The notes under the pieces are model-generated. The model was not told where the DNA came from. It ran no database searches and saw only the letters and a list, made by a program, of their open reading frames with translations. This document shows positions 8,423 through 18,671 of a stretch of DNA of 64,000 nt, one piece after another. The stretch is from Lachnospiraceae bacterium AB2028 (GTDB lineage: Bacteria > Bacillota > Clostridia > Lachnospirales > Lachnospiraceae), in assembly GCA_000621425.1 (NCBI GenBank), contig JHYJ01000012.1, positions 1 through 64,000 of the forward strand. Direction: 5' to 3'. Within the stretch, counting starts at the first letter, position 1, and every line of letters starts with the position of its first letter. The position numbers and the translations under genes were made by a program.

Positions 8423-11161
8423 ATGGCAGAAATAAACAGAAAATCCAAACATGATGTTTTCATAAGCTATTCTTCTAAGAATAAAAATGTTGCGGATGCG
8501 ATAGTGGCAGATCTTGAAAGCCATAGTATCCGCTGCTGGTATGCACCCAGGGGCATCATGCCCGGGCAGGAATGGGCTACGGCTATTAGCGATGCAATGG
8601 CGGAAGCCAGTGTTTTTGTTCTTATCTATACGGAAGATTCCAATAAGTCAAAACAGGTTATGAATGAAGTGGCTATGGCCTTTAAGCTGGGACTTACCAT
8701 AGTGCCTTTCAAACTGACTGATGATCTGATGAACCCTGAGCTGGAGTACTATCTGAGCCGTGTTCACTGGCTGGATGCATTGACACCTCCCTTGGCTGAA
8801 AGCATTGAAAGCCTTCGAAACCATGTTGCAGTGATACTGCAGAAGACGGATGAAGATGCTTTAGCTGAGGATACTCCCGAGAATATCCGTGAAGATATTT
8901 CAGAAATAGTAAGGAATGCCAAGACAGGCGACCGGGCTACCAGCGCCCAGGAGCTTTATGAGCTTTTGCACAATGAAGATGGAGAATTTGAGCCCGAACC
9001 GGAAAAAGCTGTAAACAAGTCTTTCGGCATAATCGCGGCTGCAGTTGTTTTACTGATTGTACTCGGCCTTGGCGGATTCTTTTTGATCAGGAGTTATAGT
9101 ATCAACAAGAGTATCGGTCAGGGCGAGCTCTTATTCTATTCACAGTACCAGGGGACTGATGACAATGACGCATCACGTAAGGCCTTTGAGTCAGTAGCGG
9201 ATAAGGGAAAGGCTGATGTCTGGTTTTACTTAGGAGCACTTAGCGAGCGTGAGTATGATTATAAGGAGGCCCTGAAGGACTACGAGACCGGCGTGGAGCA
9301 GGGCAGTGCACTTTCAAACATAGGTCTGGGTGGAATGTACCTGGAGGGAAAGGGCGTTGCAGTTGATTATGCACGGGCCAGAGAATTGTACGAAACAGCA
9401 GAGGCCATGGGATGCGTCGATGCTGAGCTTTACCTTGGCAAAATGATCCGTGGCGGGGAGGCCGGCTTTAATGCAGACGGTATAACTGCCATAAGTTATT
9501 TTGAGAAAGCGCTGGAAAGCGAGAGGAAGGATGTAAGGGCGCTCAGCATGTATGAGCTGGGAGCTACATATCAGTATGGCCTGGCAGGTATTGATACTGA
9601 TTATGACAAGGCCATGGAGTGGTATGAGCGTGCAAAGACTGAATATCCGTATTATTCAGGCATTATAGACCACAATATAGCGGGGATTTATACTGCAAAA
9701 AAGGAAAAGGTTAGTGCTGATGATCATTTCCGGGATGCGCTGGCTTTCTTTAAGGCTGCTGCAGAGGCTGGAAATGCGGAGGCTATGCTGGGTGTCGCCC
9801 AGGCATACCGTTACGGAGAAGGAACTGCCACTGATCTGCAGGAGGCAGCAGTATGGTATAACAAGGCAGCCGAGGCTGGCAGTACTTCTGGGATGACAGC
9901 CATAGCGGAGCTGTACCGTGACGGAAAAGGTGTTGAGAGTGATAAGGATCTGGCCTATGAGTGGTACTGTACAGCCGCTGACCGTGGCGATATGGATGCG
10001 ATGATCTCTATCGGTGATATGTGTGCGCACGGGCTTTATGGCGCAGGAACTACAGGCACTCCGGATGTCGGCCTGGCAAGAGCATGGTATGAAAAAGCTG
10101 TAGCGTTAGGCAGCGGCAGGGCCTGCAGGATGCTGGGAAGGACATATGATACGGAGGTTTCTGAGCTTGCCGGCGAAAGTCCTGACCACGAAAAGGCAAT
10201 GTCATACTATATGCAGGCTGTGGAAATGGGGGATGCCGGTGCATGGAATGATATAGGAGATGCTTACGAATCCGGCAATACGCTAAGCGGTGCTGTTGAT
10301 ATTAACGAAGCAAAGGAATGCTATGAGAGAGCGTCAACAGTAGGAAATTCCGAAGGTATGTCTAATCTTGCAGATTTATATCTTTTAGGAAAGCTTGGAG
10401 AAGCGGATCCTGAAACTGCGGTTGCATGGTATCAGAAGGCGGCAAATGCCGAGATCCACAGTTCTCATGCAGAACTGTGTCTTGGTGTGGTATATTCTTC
10501 GGACTATCTCGGAAAGCCCGACTATGTGCAGGCTGAGTATTGGTTTAACAGGGCAGCGGAAAGCGGCGAGGTGTCGGCGTACTATCTGCTTGGCAGGCTT
10601 TACTGTGACGGAGTCTTTGGCGGTCCCGATTATGAGACTGCGGCTGTATATTTCAGAAAAGGGGCAGAGTCCGGGGATACAGATTGCATGCATTACCTGG
10701 GATTCCTTTATGAAAAAGGACTTATTGCAAGCGATGACAGCTGGCTGGAAGCAAGGGACTGGTATGAAAAGGCTTCCCAGGCCGGTGATGTGGAGGCACT
10801 GACAGATTTGGGGCGCGTCTATTACGCGGACGGATATCTTCAGACTTCGTATGCCTGCTGGCAGCAGGCAGCTGATGCGGGAAATACAGATGCACTTGTT
10901 TACATTGGCTGCTTATATCTTGCCTGGGAGGGCGTTGAATTAAATGAAATTGAGGCTTTCGGCTGTTTTGAGGAAGCGGCAAAGCAGGGAAATGCCTGCG
11001 GAATGATGATGCTTTCATACTGCTATAAAAATGCAATCGGTACGGATGAAGATACAGAGCAGGCGGATCATTGGGAAAAGGAAGCTTTAAGCGCAGGCTA
11101 TGGGAAGGATGAGGCATATGAGGATCTGCAGAAGCATGTGACTTTGTTTATGGATGAATGA
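8423..11161 (+). CDS. TIR domain - transmembrane - Sel1-repeat protein
   Basis: 912 residues. An N-terminal TIR domain (about residues 9-140) begins KHDVFISYSSKNKNVADAIV and includes CWYAPRGIMPGQEW. Glu82 in VMNEVAMAF stands where NADase-active TIR domains keep their catalytic Glu, so enzymatic activity is possible but not shown. One transmembrane helix follows (about 201-223). The remaining 690 residues are Sel1-like/TPR-like repeats with spaced motifs such as AEAGNAEAMLGVAQAYRYGEG, present in about fifteen copies. The likely topology is TIR inside and repeats outside. Bacterial TIR proteins are known in phage defence and signalling. No obvious defence partner is next door, so this may instead be an envelope sensor. 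It has its own promoter and terminator and looks monocistronic. Confidence 0.85.
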   Translation: MAEINRKSKHDVFISYSSKNKNVADAIVADLESHSIRCWYAPRGIMPGQEWATAISDAMAEASVFVLIYTEDSNKSKQVMNEVAMAFKLGLTIVPFKLTDDLMNPELEYYLSRVHWLDALTPPLAESIESLRNHVAVILQKTDEDALAEDTPENIREDISEIVRNAKTGDRATSAQELYELLHNEDGEFEPEPEKAVNKSFGIIAAAVVLLIVLGLGGFFLIRSYSINKSIGQGELLFYSQYQGTDDNDASRKAFESVADKGKADVWFYLGALSEREYDYKEALKDYETGVEQGSALSNIGLGGMYLEGKGVAVDYARARELYETAEAMGCVDAELYLGKMIRGGEAGFNADGITAISYFEKALESERKDVRALSMYELGATYQYGLAGIDTDYDKAMEWYERAKTEYPYYSGIIDHNIAGIYTAKKEKVSADDHFRDALAFFKAAAEAGNAEAMLGVAQAYRYGEGTATDLQEAAVWYNKAAEAGSTSGMTAIAELYRDGKGVESDKDLAYEWYCTAADRGDMDAMISIGDMCAHGLYGAGTTGTPDVGLARAWYEKAVALGSGRACRMLGRTYDTEVSELAGESPDHEKAMSYYMQAVEMGDAGAWNDIGDAYESGNTLSGAVDINEAKECYERASTVGNSEGMSNLADLYLLGKLGEADPETAVAWYQKAANAEIHSSHAELCLGVVYSSDYLGKPDYVQAEYWFNRAAESGEVSAYYLLGRLYCDGVFGGPDYETAAVYFRKGAESGDTDCMHYLGFLYEKGLIASDDSWLEARDWYEKASQAGDVEALTDLGRVYYADGYLQTSYACWQQAADAGNTDALVYIGCLYLAWEGVELNEIEAFGCFEEAAKQGNACGMMMLSYCYKNAIGTDEDTEQADHWEKEALSAGYGKDEAYEDLQKHVTLFMDE

Positions 11162-11222
11162 TCCGGTTGAATGTTGACCTTTAAGCTTTAGTAATATATA
11201 ATTTCGTGGCGAAGGGGGCGAG

Positions 11223-11275
11223 ATGAGCACGATGTTATTCACATGTGGCTTGTGTGGCGGTGTGCTCATTTTTTT
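11223..11275 (+). terminator. Terminator after the TIR-Sel1 gene
   Basis: An 8 base-pair stem (11223-11230 with 11262-11269), with a long loop that itself pairs in part, is followed directly by a run of T. Confidence 0.7.
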
Positions 11276-11349
11276 ATGTCGGAGTGTAATTACTGTATTG
11301 TACCGGGTTATCCTACGGAAAGACCTGTGATATGCGGCGGAGATATACT

Positions 11350-13095
11350 ATGAAACATAAGGAAACATTTGGCGATAAAAATAACCAGAGCATGGAAGAC
11401 ATAATGAATGGTCTGGATGATCAGGTGAGATTTTCCAAGTTTACCTACATATTGTTAATTGTTCTCTATATTGCAACCACGGTTCTTCTGGCTGTCATTT
11501 CAAACAGTGACAGTACTCTCAATTTATTCGGCAATCCGGTTCCGCTTAAAACTCTTGCAGGTGTGCTTTCGTCACTTGCAAATATATGTATTATATTTCT
11601 GGTAGTGTTTTATAAAAAAATAGGTTTTATCACCGCACTGGTAATACTTGGCACACAGTTTCCGATGCTTATCAGGAAGATATTTGTACTGCATGTCTAT
11701 GGCAGCATTCCCGGGATTTTTACGAATATTTTTACTTTAATAGCTGCCGTGATCATATTTGTGAGTGACGTCAAACTGGCAAAGTACCAGAAGGGCATAC
11801 GCAAGCAGGCCATAACCGACAGGCTTACGGGGCTGCTCAACAGATTTGCCTGCTATGAACTGATGGATGACCTTATAGCAAAAAAAGAAAATTTTGCACT
11901 GGTAATGATAGACCTGAATAATTTCAGGGAAATAAATGACTCCAAGGGCCATACTACCGGTAATGAAGTGCTGAAAGTGGTGGCGAAGCGCTGGTGCGAC
12001 TGTGCCAATTCGGATGATACCGGTACTTTGGATTTTGTGACCAGGCAGAGCGGAGATGAGTTCATGCTGGTCATAAGAAAATACCTGGATGATGAGGATA
12101 TCATGGATACTATCAGGCATTTTGAAAAGGTGCTTGAGAAGAAAGTGACGATAGACGAATGTGAATATTACCTAAGCGCCAGCTTCGGATATGCCGAGTA
12201 TCCTGCAGATGCGGACAATGCGGACACATTGTTTACCTATGCTAATACGGCAATGTACGAGATTAAAAAGATTAACAGCAGCAACCATATCCTGCGGTTT
12301 TCTACGGATCTTCTTAAAGAAGAAAATACGCTGGAAATGGAAAGGATGCTAAGGACGGCACTGGAAAAGGGCAACATATATTTCAATCTGCAGCCACAGT
12401 ATACTATGGATCATAAACTCAGAGGTTTTGAAGCTCTTGCCCGTATGAGAGATGAAGCGGGACAGTTCGTAAGTCCGGGTGAGTTCATACCTGTTGCGGA
12501 GAAGATAGGTATCATAGATAAAGTGGACAGCATGGTATTCAATAAATCTGCGGAGCTTTTCGGCAGGCTGTTAAAAGAGTCAGGCACGGATATAACCCTG
12601 AGCCTTAATGCTTCAGTAAAACATCTCATGAAGAGCGATTTTCTGGATGAGCTTAAGGGGCTGCTTGATAATTATGAGATTCCTGCCGGCAATTTAGAGA
12701 TAGAGATCACCGAGTCTATAATGCTTGATTCTGCAGATAAGGCTCTTGCATGCATAAACAAGATAAAGGATATGGGCATCAAGATCGCTATAGACGATTT
12801 CGGAACAGGCTATTCATCACTGAGTTATCTCAGTAAAGTGCCTGCAGATTTGCTTAAGATAGACAAATCCTTTATTGATGAGATGAACAACAGTGATGCT
12901 TCCAAGAAGTATGTTGCTGCCATAGTTTCCATGGGACATATCATGAATATGGAAGTAATCTCCGAAGGTGTTGAAGATGATGCTCAGATAGAAACTCTTC
13001 GCGAGATTGGATGCGATTATATCCAGGGATTCGTATGGGGCAGGCCTCTTCCTGCAGAGGATGTGGAGGCATTGGTGAAGGGATTAAAATCCTGA
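11350..13095 (+). CDS. Membrane GGDEF-EAL protein (c-di-GMP turnover)
   Basis: About 581 residues from the ATG at 11350, which has cggaga just upstream. An in-frame ATG at 11332 is less well placed. Four to five N-terminal helices (about 20-140) precede a GGDEF domain whose signature is RQSGDEFML, with Ser for the first Gly and no RxxD inhibitory site. A C-terminal EAL domain follows. The EAL domain keeps GFEALARM, NLEIEITES, IDDFGTGYSSLSYL, KIDKSFID and SEGVED, so phosphodiesterase activity is likely. The SGDEF variant could be a weak cyclase or a GTP-sensing regulator of the EAL domain. It is the first of five c-di-GMP proteins in this window. Confidence 0.88.
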   Translation: MKHKETFGDKNNQSMEDIMNGLDDQVRFSKFTYILLIVLYIATTVLLAVISNSDSTLNLFGNPVPLKTLAGVLSSLANICIIFLVVFYKKIGFITALVILGTQFPMLIRKIFVLHVYGSIPGIFTNIFTLIAAVIIFVSDVKLAKYQKGIRKQAITDRLTGLLNRFACYELMDDLIAKKENFALVMIDLNNFREINDSKGHTTGNEVLKVVAKRWCDCANSDDTGTLDFVTRQSGDEFMLVIRKYLDDEDIMDTIRHFEKVLEKKVTIDECEYYLSASFGYAEYPADADNADTLFTYANTAMYEIKKINSSNHILRFSTDLLKEENTLEMERMLRTALEKGNIYFNLQPQYTMDHKLRGFEALARMRDEAGQFVSPGEFIPVAEKIGIIDKVDSMVFNKSAELFGRLLKESGTDITLSLNASVKHLMKSDFLDELKGLLDNYEIPAGNLEIEITESIMLDSADKALACINKIKDMGIKIAIDDFGTGYSSLSYLSKVPADLLKIDKSFIDEMNNSDASKKYVAAIVSMGHIMNMEVISEGVEDDAQIETLREIGCDYIQGFVWGRPLPAEDVEALVKGLKS

Positions 13096-13119
13096 TAGCA
13101 TAGAAATTAGCATAAGATG

Positions 13120-14238
13120 TTAATCGGTAGCATCTACATCGGGTACGATGTTTAACTCGTAATCAGGATACAGCTCCTGCACTTCTTTAGTGATGGTTTC
13201 CATCGCTTCATCCTTATTTACATCAAAGCTAAGCACTACGTCAAAACGCACAGTCTTATTTTCTGTGTCAGCATAAAAACCGTGCATCTGCAGAGCCCAC
13301 TCGTGGGACATGACAAGCTCCTGTATGGTATTTCTCATAGTGGCGGCTTCTTCATTGGTGGTATTGTAGGAATAGACGCCTACGCCAGTGAGGATGACAC
13401 CGGTTTCATGATAGACTTTGACTTGCACACGCCTGGTGATTACATCCACTTCGTCCACTGTCATGGTATCCGGCAGTTCTAAGTGGACTGATCCATAGTT
13501 TTTGTTTGGCCCGTAATTATATATGATCAGGTCGAAAGCCCCGCGTACTTCGGGCTCTTCATTAAGTATTTCTTTGATGCGCTTGCTGACTTCGGAATCA
13601 GCCCGCTGTCCTAGTATATCGTCAAGCGTTTCTGTCATTATTTCCGCACCGGCTTTGATAATAAAGATGGAAATAATGATACCAACATAGGCTTCCAAGG
13701 ATACTCCCCATATTATGAATATGATCGCAGATGCTAAAACTGATGCGGATATGATGGCATCAAAAGAGGCGTCAGCTCCGGAAGCTACCAGTGCTTTTGA
13801 ATCGACCTTTTGTCCCTGCTTTTTTACAAAGGCTCCCAGGATAAGTTTAACTACGATGGCAACGGATATGATCACGATGGAAGCAGTATTGTACTCGGCT
13901 GCTTCGGGGTGCACGATCTTTACTATTGATTCGTATAAAGATGTGATACCTGCATAGCCGATGATAGCAGCGACTATCAGGGAGCTTAAGTATTCGATCC
14001 TGCCGTGGCCGAAGGGGTGCTTTTTGTCCGGTTGTTTGTTTGCCAGCTTGGCACCGATTATGGTAACCACAGATGATAAAGCGTCGGATAGATTGTTTAC
14101 CGCATCCAAAGTAATGGCAATGGAATTGGTTATCAGGCCTACTGCTGCTTTAAAAGAAACGAGCAGGACATTGGTCAGTATGCCGACGATACTTGTTCTT
14201 ATTATTATTTTTTCTCTTTCGGATGATTTGTCTGTCAT
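13120..14238 (-). CDS. Cation diffusion facilitator (CDF) family transporter
   Basis: About 372 residues. The open frame extends further upstream, but the extra part is only the antisense of the deacylase gene. The family sequence starts MTDKSSEREKIIIRTSIVG. Membrane helices carry ITLDAVNNLSDALSS (HD/DD-type metal site) and the loop KKHPFGHGRIEYLSSL, typical of CDF exporters of zinc, iron or manganese in exchange for protons. A C-terminal cytoplasmic ferredoxin-like domain follows, and a further about 80-residue tail ends in an acidic stretch. No clear ribosome binding site precedes the ATG at 14238. An ATG 21 bases upstream is an alternative. A tataat hexamer lies within 15 bases of the start, so the leader may be very short. 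It converges with the GGDEF-EAL gene. Confidence 0.85.
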   Translation of the reverse strand: MTDKSSEREKIIIRTSIVGILTNVLLVSFKAAVGLITNSIAITLDAVNNLSDALSSVVTIIGAKLANKQPDKKHPFGHGRIEYLSSLIVAAIIGYAGITSLYESIVKIVHPEAAEYNTASIVIISVAIVVKLILGAFVKKQGQKVDSKALVASGADASFDAIISASVLASAIIFIIWGVSLEAYVGIIISIFIIKAGAEIMTETLDDILGQRADSEVSKRIKEILNEEPEVRGAFDLIIYNYGPNKNYGSVHLELPDTMTVDEVDVITRRVQVKVYHETGVILTGVGVYSYNTTNEEAATMRNTIQELVMSHEWALQMHGFYADTENKTVRFDVVLSFDVNKDEAMETITKEVQELYPDYELNIVPDVDATD

Positions 14239-14286
14239 AGGCAGTATTATACTACACATTGAAGCTTGTGAGTATCGTTGACTTAA

Positions 14287-14315
14287 TTGTCGTTGCTGTA
14301 CAAGGATGTTATAAT
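14287..14315 (+). promoter_or_regulatory. Promoter of the YbaK-type gene
   Basis: A ttgtcg -35 (14287-14292), a 17-base spacer and an extended -10 (tgttataat, hexamer 14310-14315). Confidence 0.7.
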
Positions 14316-14343
14316 CAATCAGAAAGCAGTTTTGGGATGCGTA

Positions 14344-14367
14344 GCCGCTGAAAATGGCAGAAAGAGG
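14344..14367 (+). promoter_or_regulatory. Leader hairpin abutting the ribosome binding site (YbaK-type gene)
   Basis: A small GC stem (gcc-g with t-ggc, 14344-14347/14355-14358) closes an A-rich loop and is followed at once by agaaagagg, the ribosome binding site. The same arrangement recurs before ptsH, the DUF3298 lipoprotein gene, the VWA-FHA gene and murG. Confidence 0.4.
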
Positions 14368-14371
14368 AAAT

Positions 14372-14845
14372 ATGTTAAACGAAACAGTGTACAGATGGCT
14401 GGAAAAGAAGGGCTTTGCTGACAGGATCACGGAGCATGCAGAGACAATAGATACCGTGGAGCATGCTGCACAGCAGATAGGCTGTTCGGAAGCTGAGATT
14501 GCAAAGACCCTGTCTTTTCTCGTTGAAGATAAACCGGTTATTGTAGTTATGGCTGGTGACGGACGAGTAAACAGTTCTAAGTTCAAGGCGCAGTTCCATA
14601 TGAAACCGGGCATGATACCAAGGGACCGGGTGGAAGAGTTGGTAGGTTTTGCGCCGGGAGGCGTGTGTCCCTTTGGTGTGCGTGATGGGATTCCGGTGTG
14701 GCTGGATGTTTCAATGAAGAGATTTGAATACATTCATCCTGCAGGGGGAAACGAGTTTGTGTCCGTTAAGCTTACGCCGGATGAACTTGAAAAGGCATCA
14801 GATGCTGTGGGCTGGTGCGATGTGTGCAAAGGATGGGAAGAGTAG
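14372..14845 (+). CDS. YbaK/EbsC-family aminoacyl-tRNA deacylase-like protein
   Basis: 157 residues from the ATG at 14372, which has a good gaaagagg site. An in-frame ATG at 14354 has none. The family hydrolyses mischarged aminoacyl-tRNA, for example Cys-tRNA-Pro or Ala-tRNA-Pro. Conserved features are EIAKTLSFLVEDKPVIVVMA with the family's KTL segment, GDGRVNSSKFKAQF, and ELVGFAPGGVCPFG near the substrate pocket. It is followed after 31 bases by a GNAT gene, probably in the same transcript. The precise substrate cannot be told from sequence alone. Confidence 0.83.
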   Translation: MLNETVYRWLEKKGFADRITEHAETIDTVEHAAQQIGCSEAEIAKTLSFLVEDKPVIVVMAGDGRVNSSKFKAQFHMKPGMIPRDRVEELVGFAPGGVCPFGVRDGIPVWLDVSMKRFEYIHPAGGNEFVSVKLTPDELEKASDAVGWCDVCKGWEE

Positions 14846-14876
14846 CAGTTCCAAAGGCTGAAAGAAGGAGATGCGC

Positions 14877-15365
14877 ATGGATTTCAGACAGATTAAGCCG
14901 GGGGATGATACAGATCTTGCAGAGCTTATACGGAGCAACCTTAGGGCATATAAGCTGGATATTCCGGGGACGGTATATTTTGATGAGAATCTGTACCACT
15001 TAAGTAACTTCTATTTAACAGATACTAAAAAGCGGACTTATATTATATTGGCTGACGAGAACGACAGTGTGATCGGTGGGGTCGGTATAGCAGAGTTTGA
15101 TGGTTTCGAAGAATGTGCGGAGCTGCAGAAACTTTACCTGGATGACAGTTATAAAGGACAAGGCATCGGTTACAAACTGATGAAACAGGCAGAAGATGCA
15201 GCTACAGATCGTGGCTACAAAAGAATTTATCTGGAAACTCATGACAATCTGGACATAGCCATACATCTTTATGAAAAATGCGGATATGCAGAGATAGAAC
15301 GTCCTGCATTCGTAGTCCATAGCACCATGAACAGATTTTTCCTGAAAGAGCTTACTGTTCGGTAG
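14877..15365 (+). CDS. GNAT-family N-acetyltransferase
   Basis: About 162 residues. The aaggag at 14865-14870 directly abuts an ATG at 14871 but is well spaced for the ATG at 14877, which I take as the start (MDFRQIKPGDDTDLAELI). The acetyl-CoA-binding motif A is LYLDDSYKGQGIGYKLMKQA (Q/RxxGxG/A type), and the C-terminal part has LYEKCGYAEIERP. The substrate is unknown; the family acetylates small amines or protein N-termini. It overlaps the convergent ROK kinase gene by 14 bases at the 3' ends. Confidence 0.85.
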   Translation: MDFRQIKPGDDTDLAELIRSNLRAYKLDIPGTVYFDENLYHLSNFYLTDTKKRTYIILADENDSVIGGVGIAEFDGFEECAELQKLYLDDSYKGQGIGYKLMKQAEDAATDRGYKRIYLETHDNLDIAIHLYEKCGYAEIERPAFVVHSTMNRFFLKELTVR

Positions 15366-16224
15366 CAAGCTGTGCCAGCCGTATGCATCCCATTATGCCC
15401 TGGTCATCATTAAGGCTTGCGGTAACAATATATGATGAGAGATCCTTAAGCTCGCTTGTTTCAAGATAGCCGTTCATCTGTTTAGCAACTTCATCCCGTA
15501 TCATATCCATCAGCTGAAGCTGGTGCATCACACCGCCACCTAAAATTATCCTTTTGGGTGAAAGCGTAAGTATGATGTTTACTATCGCCTGTCCTATATA
15601 GTAGGCTTCAAGCCTCCATACTTCTTCCCTGCCGGCCAGTTCTTTTCCGCTCTGTCCCCATCTGTCTTCGATGGCAGGACCTGCGGCCATGCCCTCCATG
15701 CAGTTGTGGTGGAAAGGACATCTTCCTGTATACTTATCATCTGGGTGGGGACGAAGCAGCATGTGTCCGAGTTCCGGATGGAGCATGCCATGGAGAAGCT
15801 TTCCGTTTGACATCACACCGCCACCTACACCTGTACCGATGGTGATATAGACCACATCGCTTAATCCTTTTGAATCCCCATAAGTTACTTCACCAAGAAG
15901 TGAACCGTTTACATCAGTGTCGAAACCGATGGGGACATTAAGTGCATTTTTCATCGTGCCCATCAGGTCATAATCTTTCCAGCCCGGCTTGGGCGTGGTG
16001 GTGATATGGCCGTATTGCGGATCATTTTTGTCTAAGCATAAAGGTCCGAAACTGGCAATTCCCAGAGCAGCTATATCTTTTGATTTAAAAAAGTCGATTA
16101 TGGGCGGGATTGTTTCTTCAGGTATGCGTGTGGGAATGGAGCATTGCTCGAGAATCTTTCCGTCCTCTGTACCTATCGCACAGACCATCTTTGTTCCGCC
16201 GGCTTCCAAAGCTCCGTATATCAT
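15352..16224 (-). CDS. scrK: ROK-family sugar kinase, probably fructokinase
   Basis: 290 residues from the ATG at 16224, which follows an aggagg site. The longer frame upstream lacks a site. The ATP-binding loop is GALEAGGTKMVCAIG. DTDVNGSLLGE carries the catalytic Asp region, and the zinc-binding ROK signature has HPELGHMLL then CPFHHNCMEG with its Cys/His ligands. Its closest functional group is the clostridial and bacillal fructokinase type (GmuE/ScrK). Divergent placement next to the sucrose PTS genes supports phosphorylation of the free fructose released from sucrose 6-phosphate. Glucokinase or mannokinase activity cannot be excluded. Confidence 0.82.
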   Translation of the reverse strand: MIYGALEAGGTKMVCAIGTEDGKILEQCSIPTRIPEETIPPIIDFFKSKDIAALGIASFGPLCLDKNDPQYGHITTTPKPGWKDYDLMGTMKNALNVPIGFDTDVNGSLLGEVTYGDSKGLSDVVYITIGTGVGGGVMSNGKLLHGMLHPELGHMLLRPHPDDKYTGRCPFHHNCMEGMAAGPAIEDRWGQSGKELAGREEVWRLEAYYIGQAIVNIILTLSPKRIILGGGVMHQLQLMDMIRDEVAKQMNGYLETSELKDLSSYIVTASLNDDQGIMGCIRLAQLATEQ

Positions 16225-16284
16225 ATCCCATACCTCCTGACTGTTCATCCCCGAGAAATTCTGTAATAAACACAATATAACATA

Positions 16285-16459
16285 GTTATGTTTTTTTATA
16301 AATACTGTAACTGTTTAGAACCCTGCGGGTTCTTCCGGTTACGGGCAGCCTGCAATCAAGTGTTTGCTTCGCAAACGGCAGGCTGCCATTGCTAACGTTA
16401 CTTTTTCATTCGCCCTCAGCAGCAAGTGCTTCGGGCTGTTATGTTTTTTTATAAATACT
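16285..16459. repeat. 22-base direct repeats flanking a hairpin-rich module
   Basis: The 22-base sequence at 16285-16306 (gttatg, seven T, ataaatact) recurs exactly at 16438-16459. The 131 bases between hold three hairpins: 16318-16332 (6-bp stem), 16344-16387 (10-bp stem around a second 6-bp stem) and about 16412-16436. No reading frame is present. It lies in the 536-base gap between the divergent fructokinase and sucrose PTS genes. The remainder of the gap (16460-16750) is AT-rich with no clear promoter that I can defend. Confidence 0.85.
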
Positions 16460-16727
16460 TTACAATGATAAATGCATATAATACAATTATATTATACAAT
16501 TTTTACAACAAATCAATCATTTCATCTGCAAAAAACTTGTTTCGGATACTCAGCCCAGGATGAAGTCAACTGTAACCGTTAACCGATAGGTGCCGTTTAT
16601 GGCGCGTATCTTAAGTAACAGTAAACAGATTAACAATATATCAGAGTAACTATCCACTTATAGCAGTAATACCACAAGTGCACATTCACAGGTATATCGA
16701 ATAGTTCTGAATTTATAGGATATTTGA

Positions 16728-18671
<1,944 letters not shown>

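Noticed and set aside
14239-14733. Upstream extension of the cation efflux frame to 537 residues
   Set aside because: The extra residues are the antisense of the YbaK-type gene and do not match the transporter family; the family start is at MTDKSSEREK.
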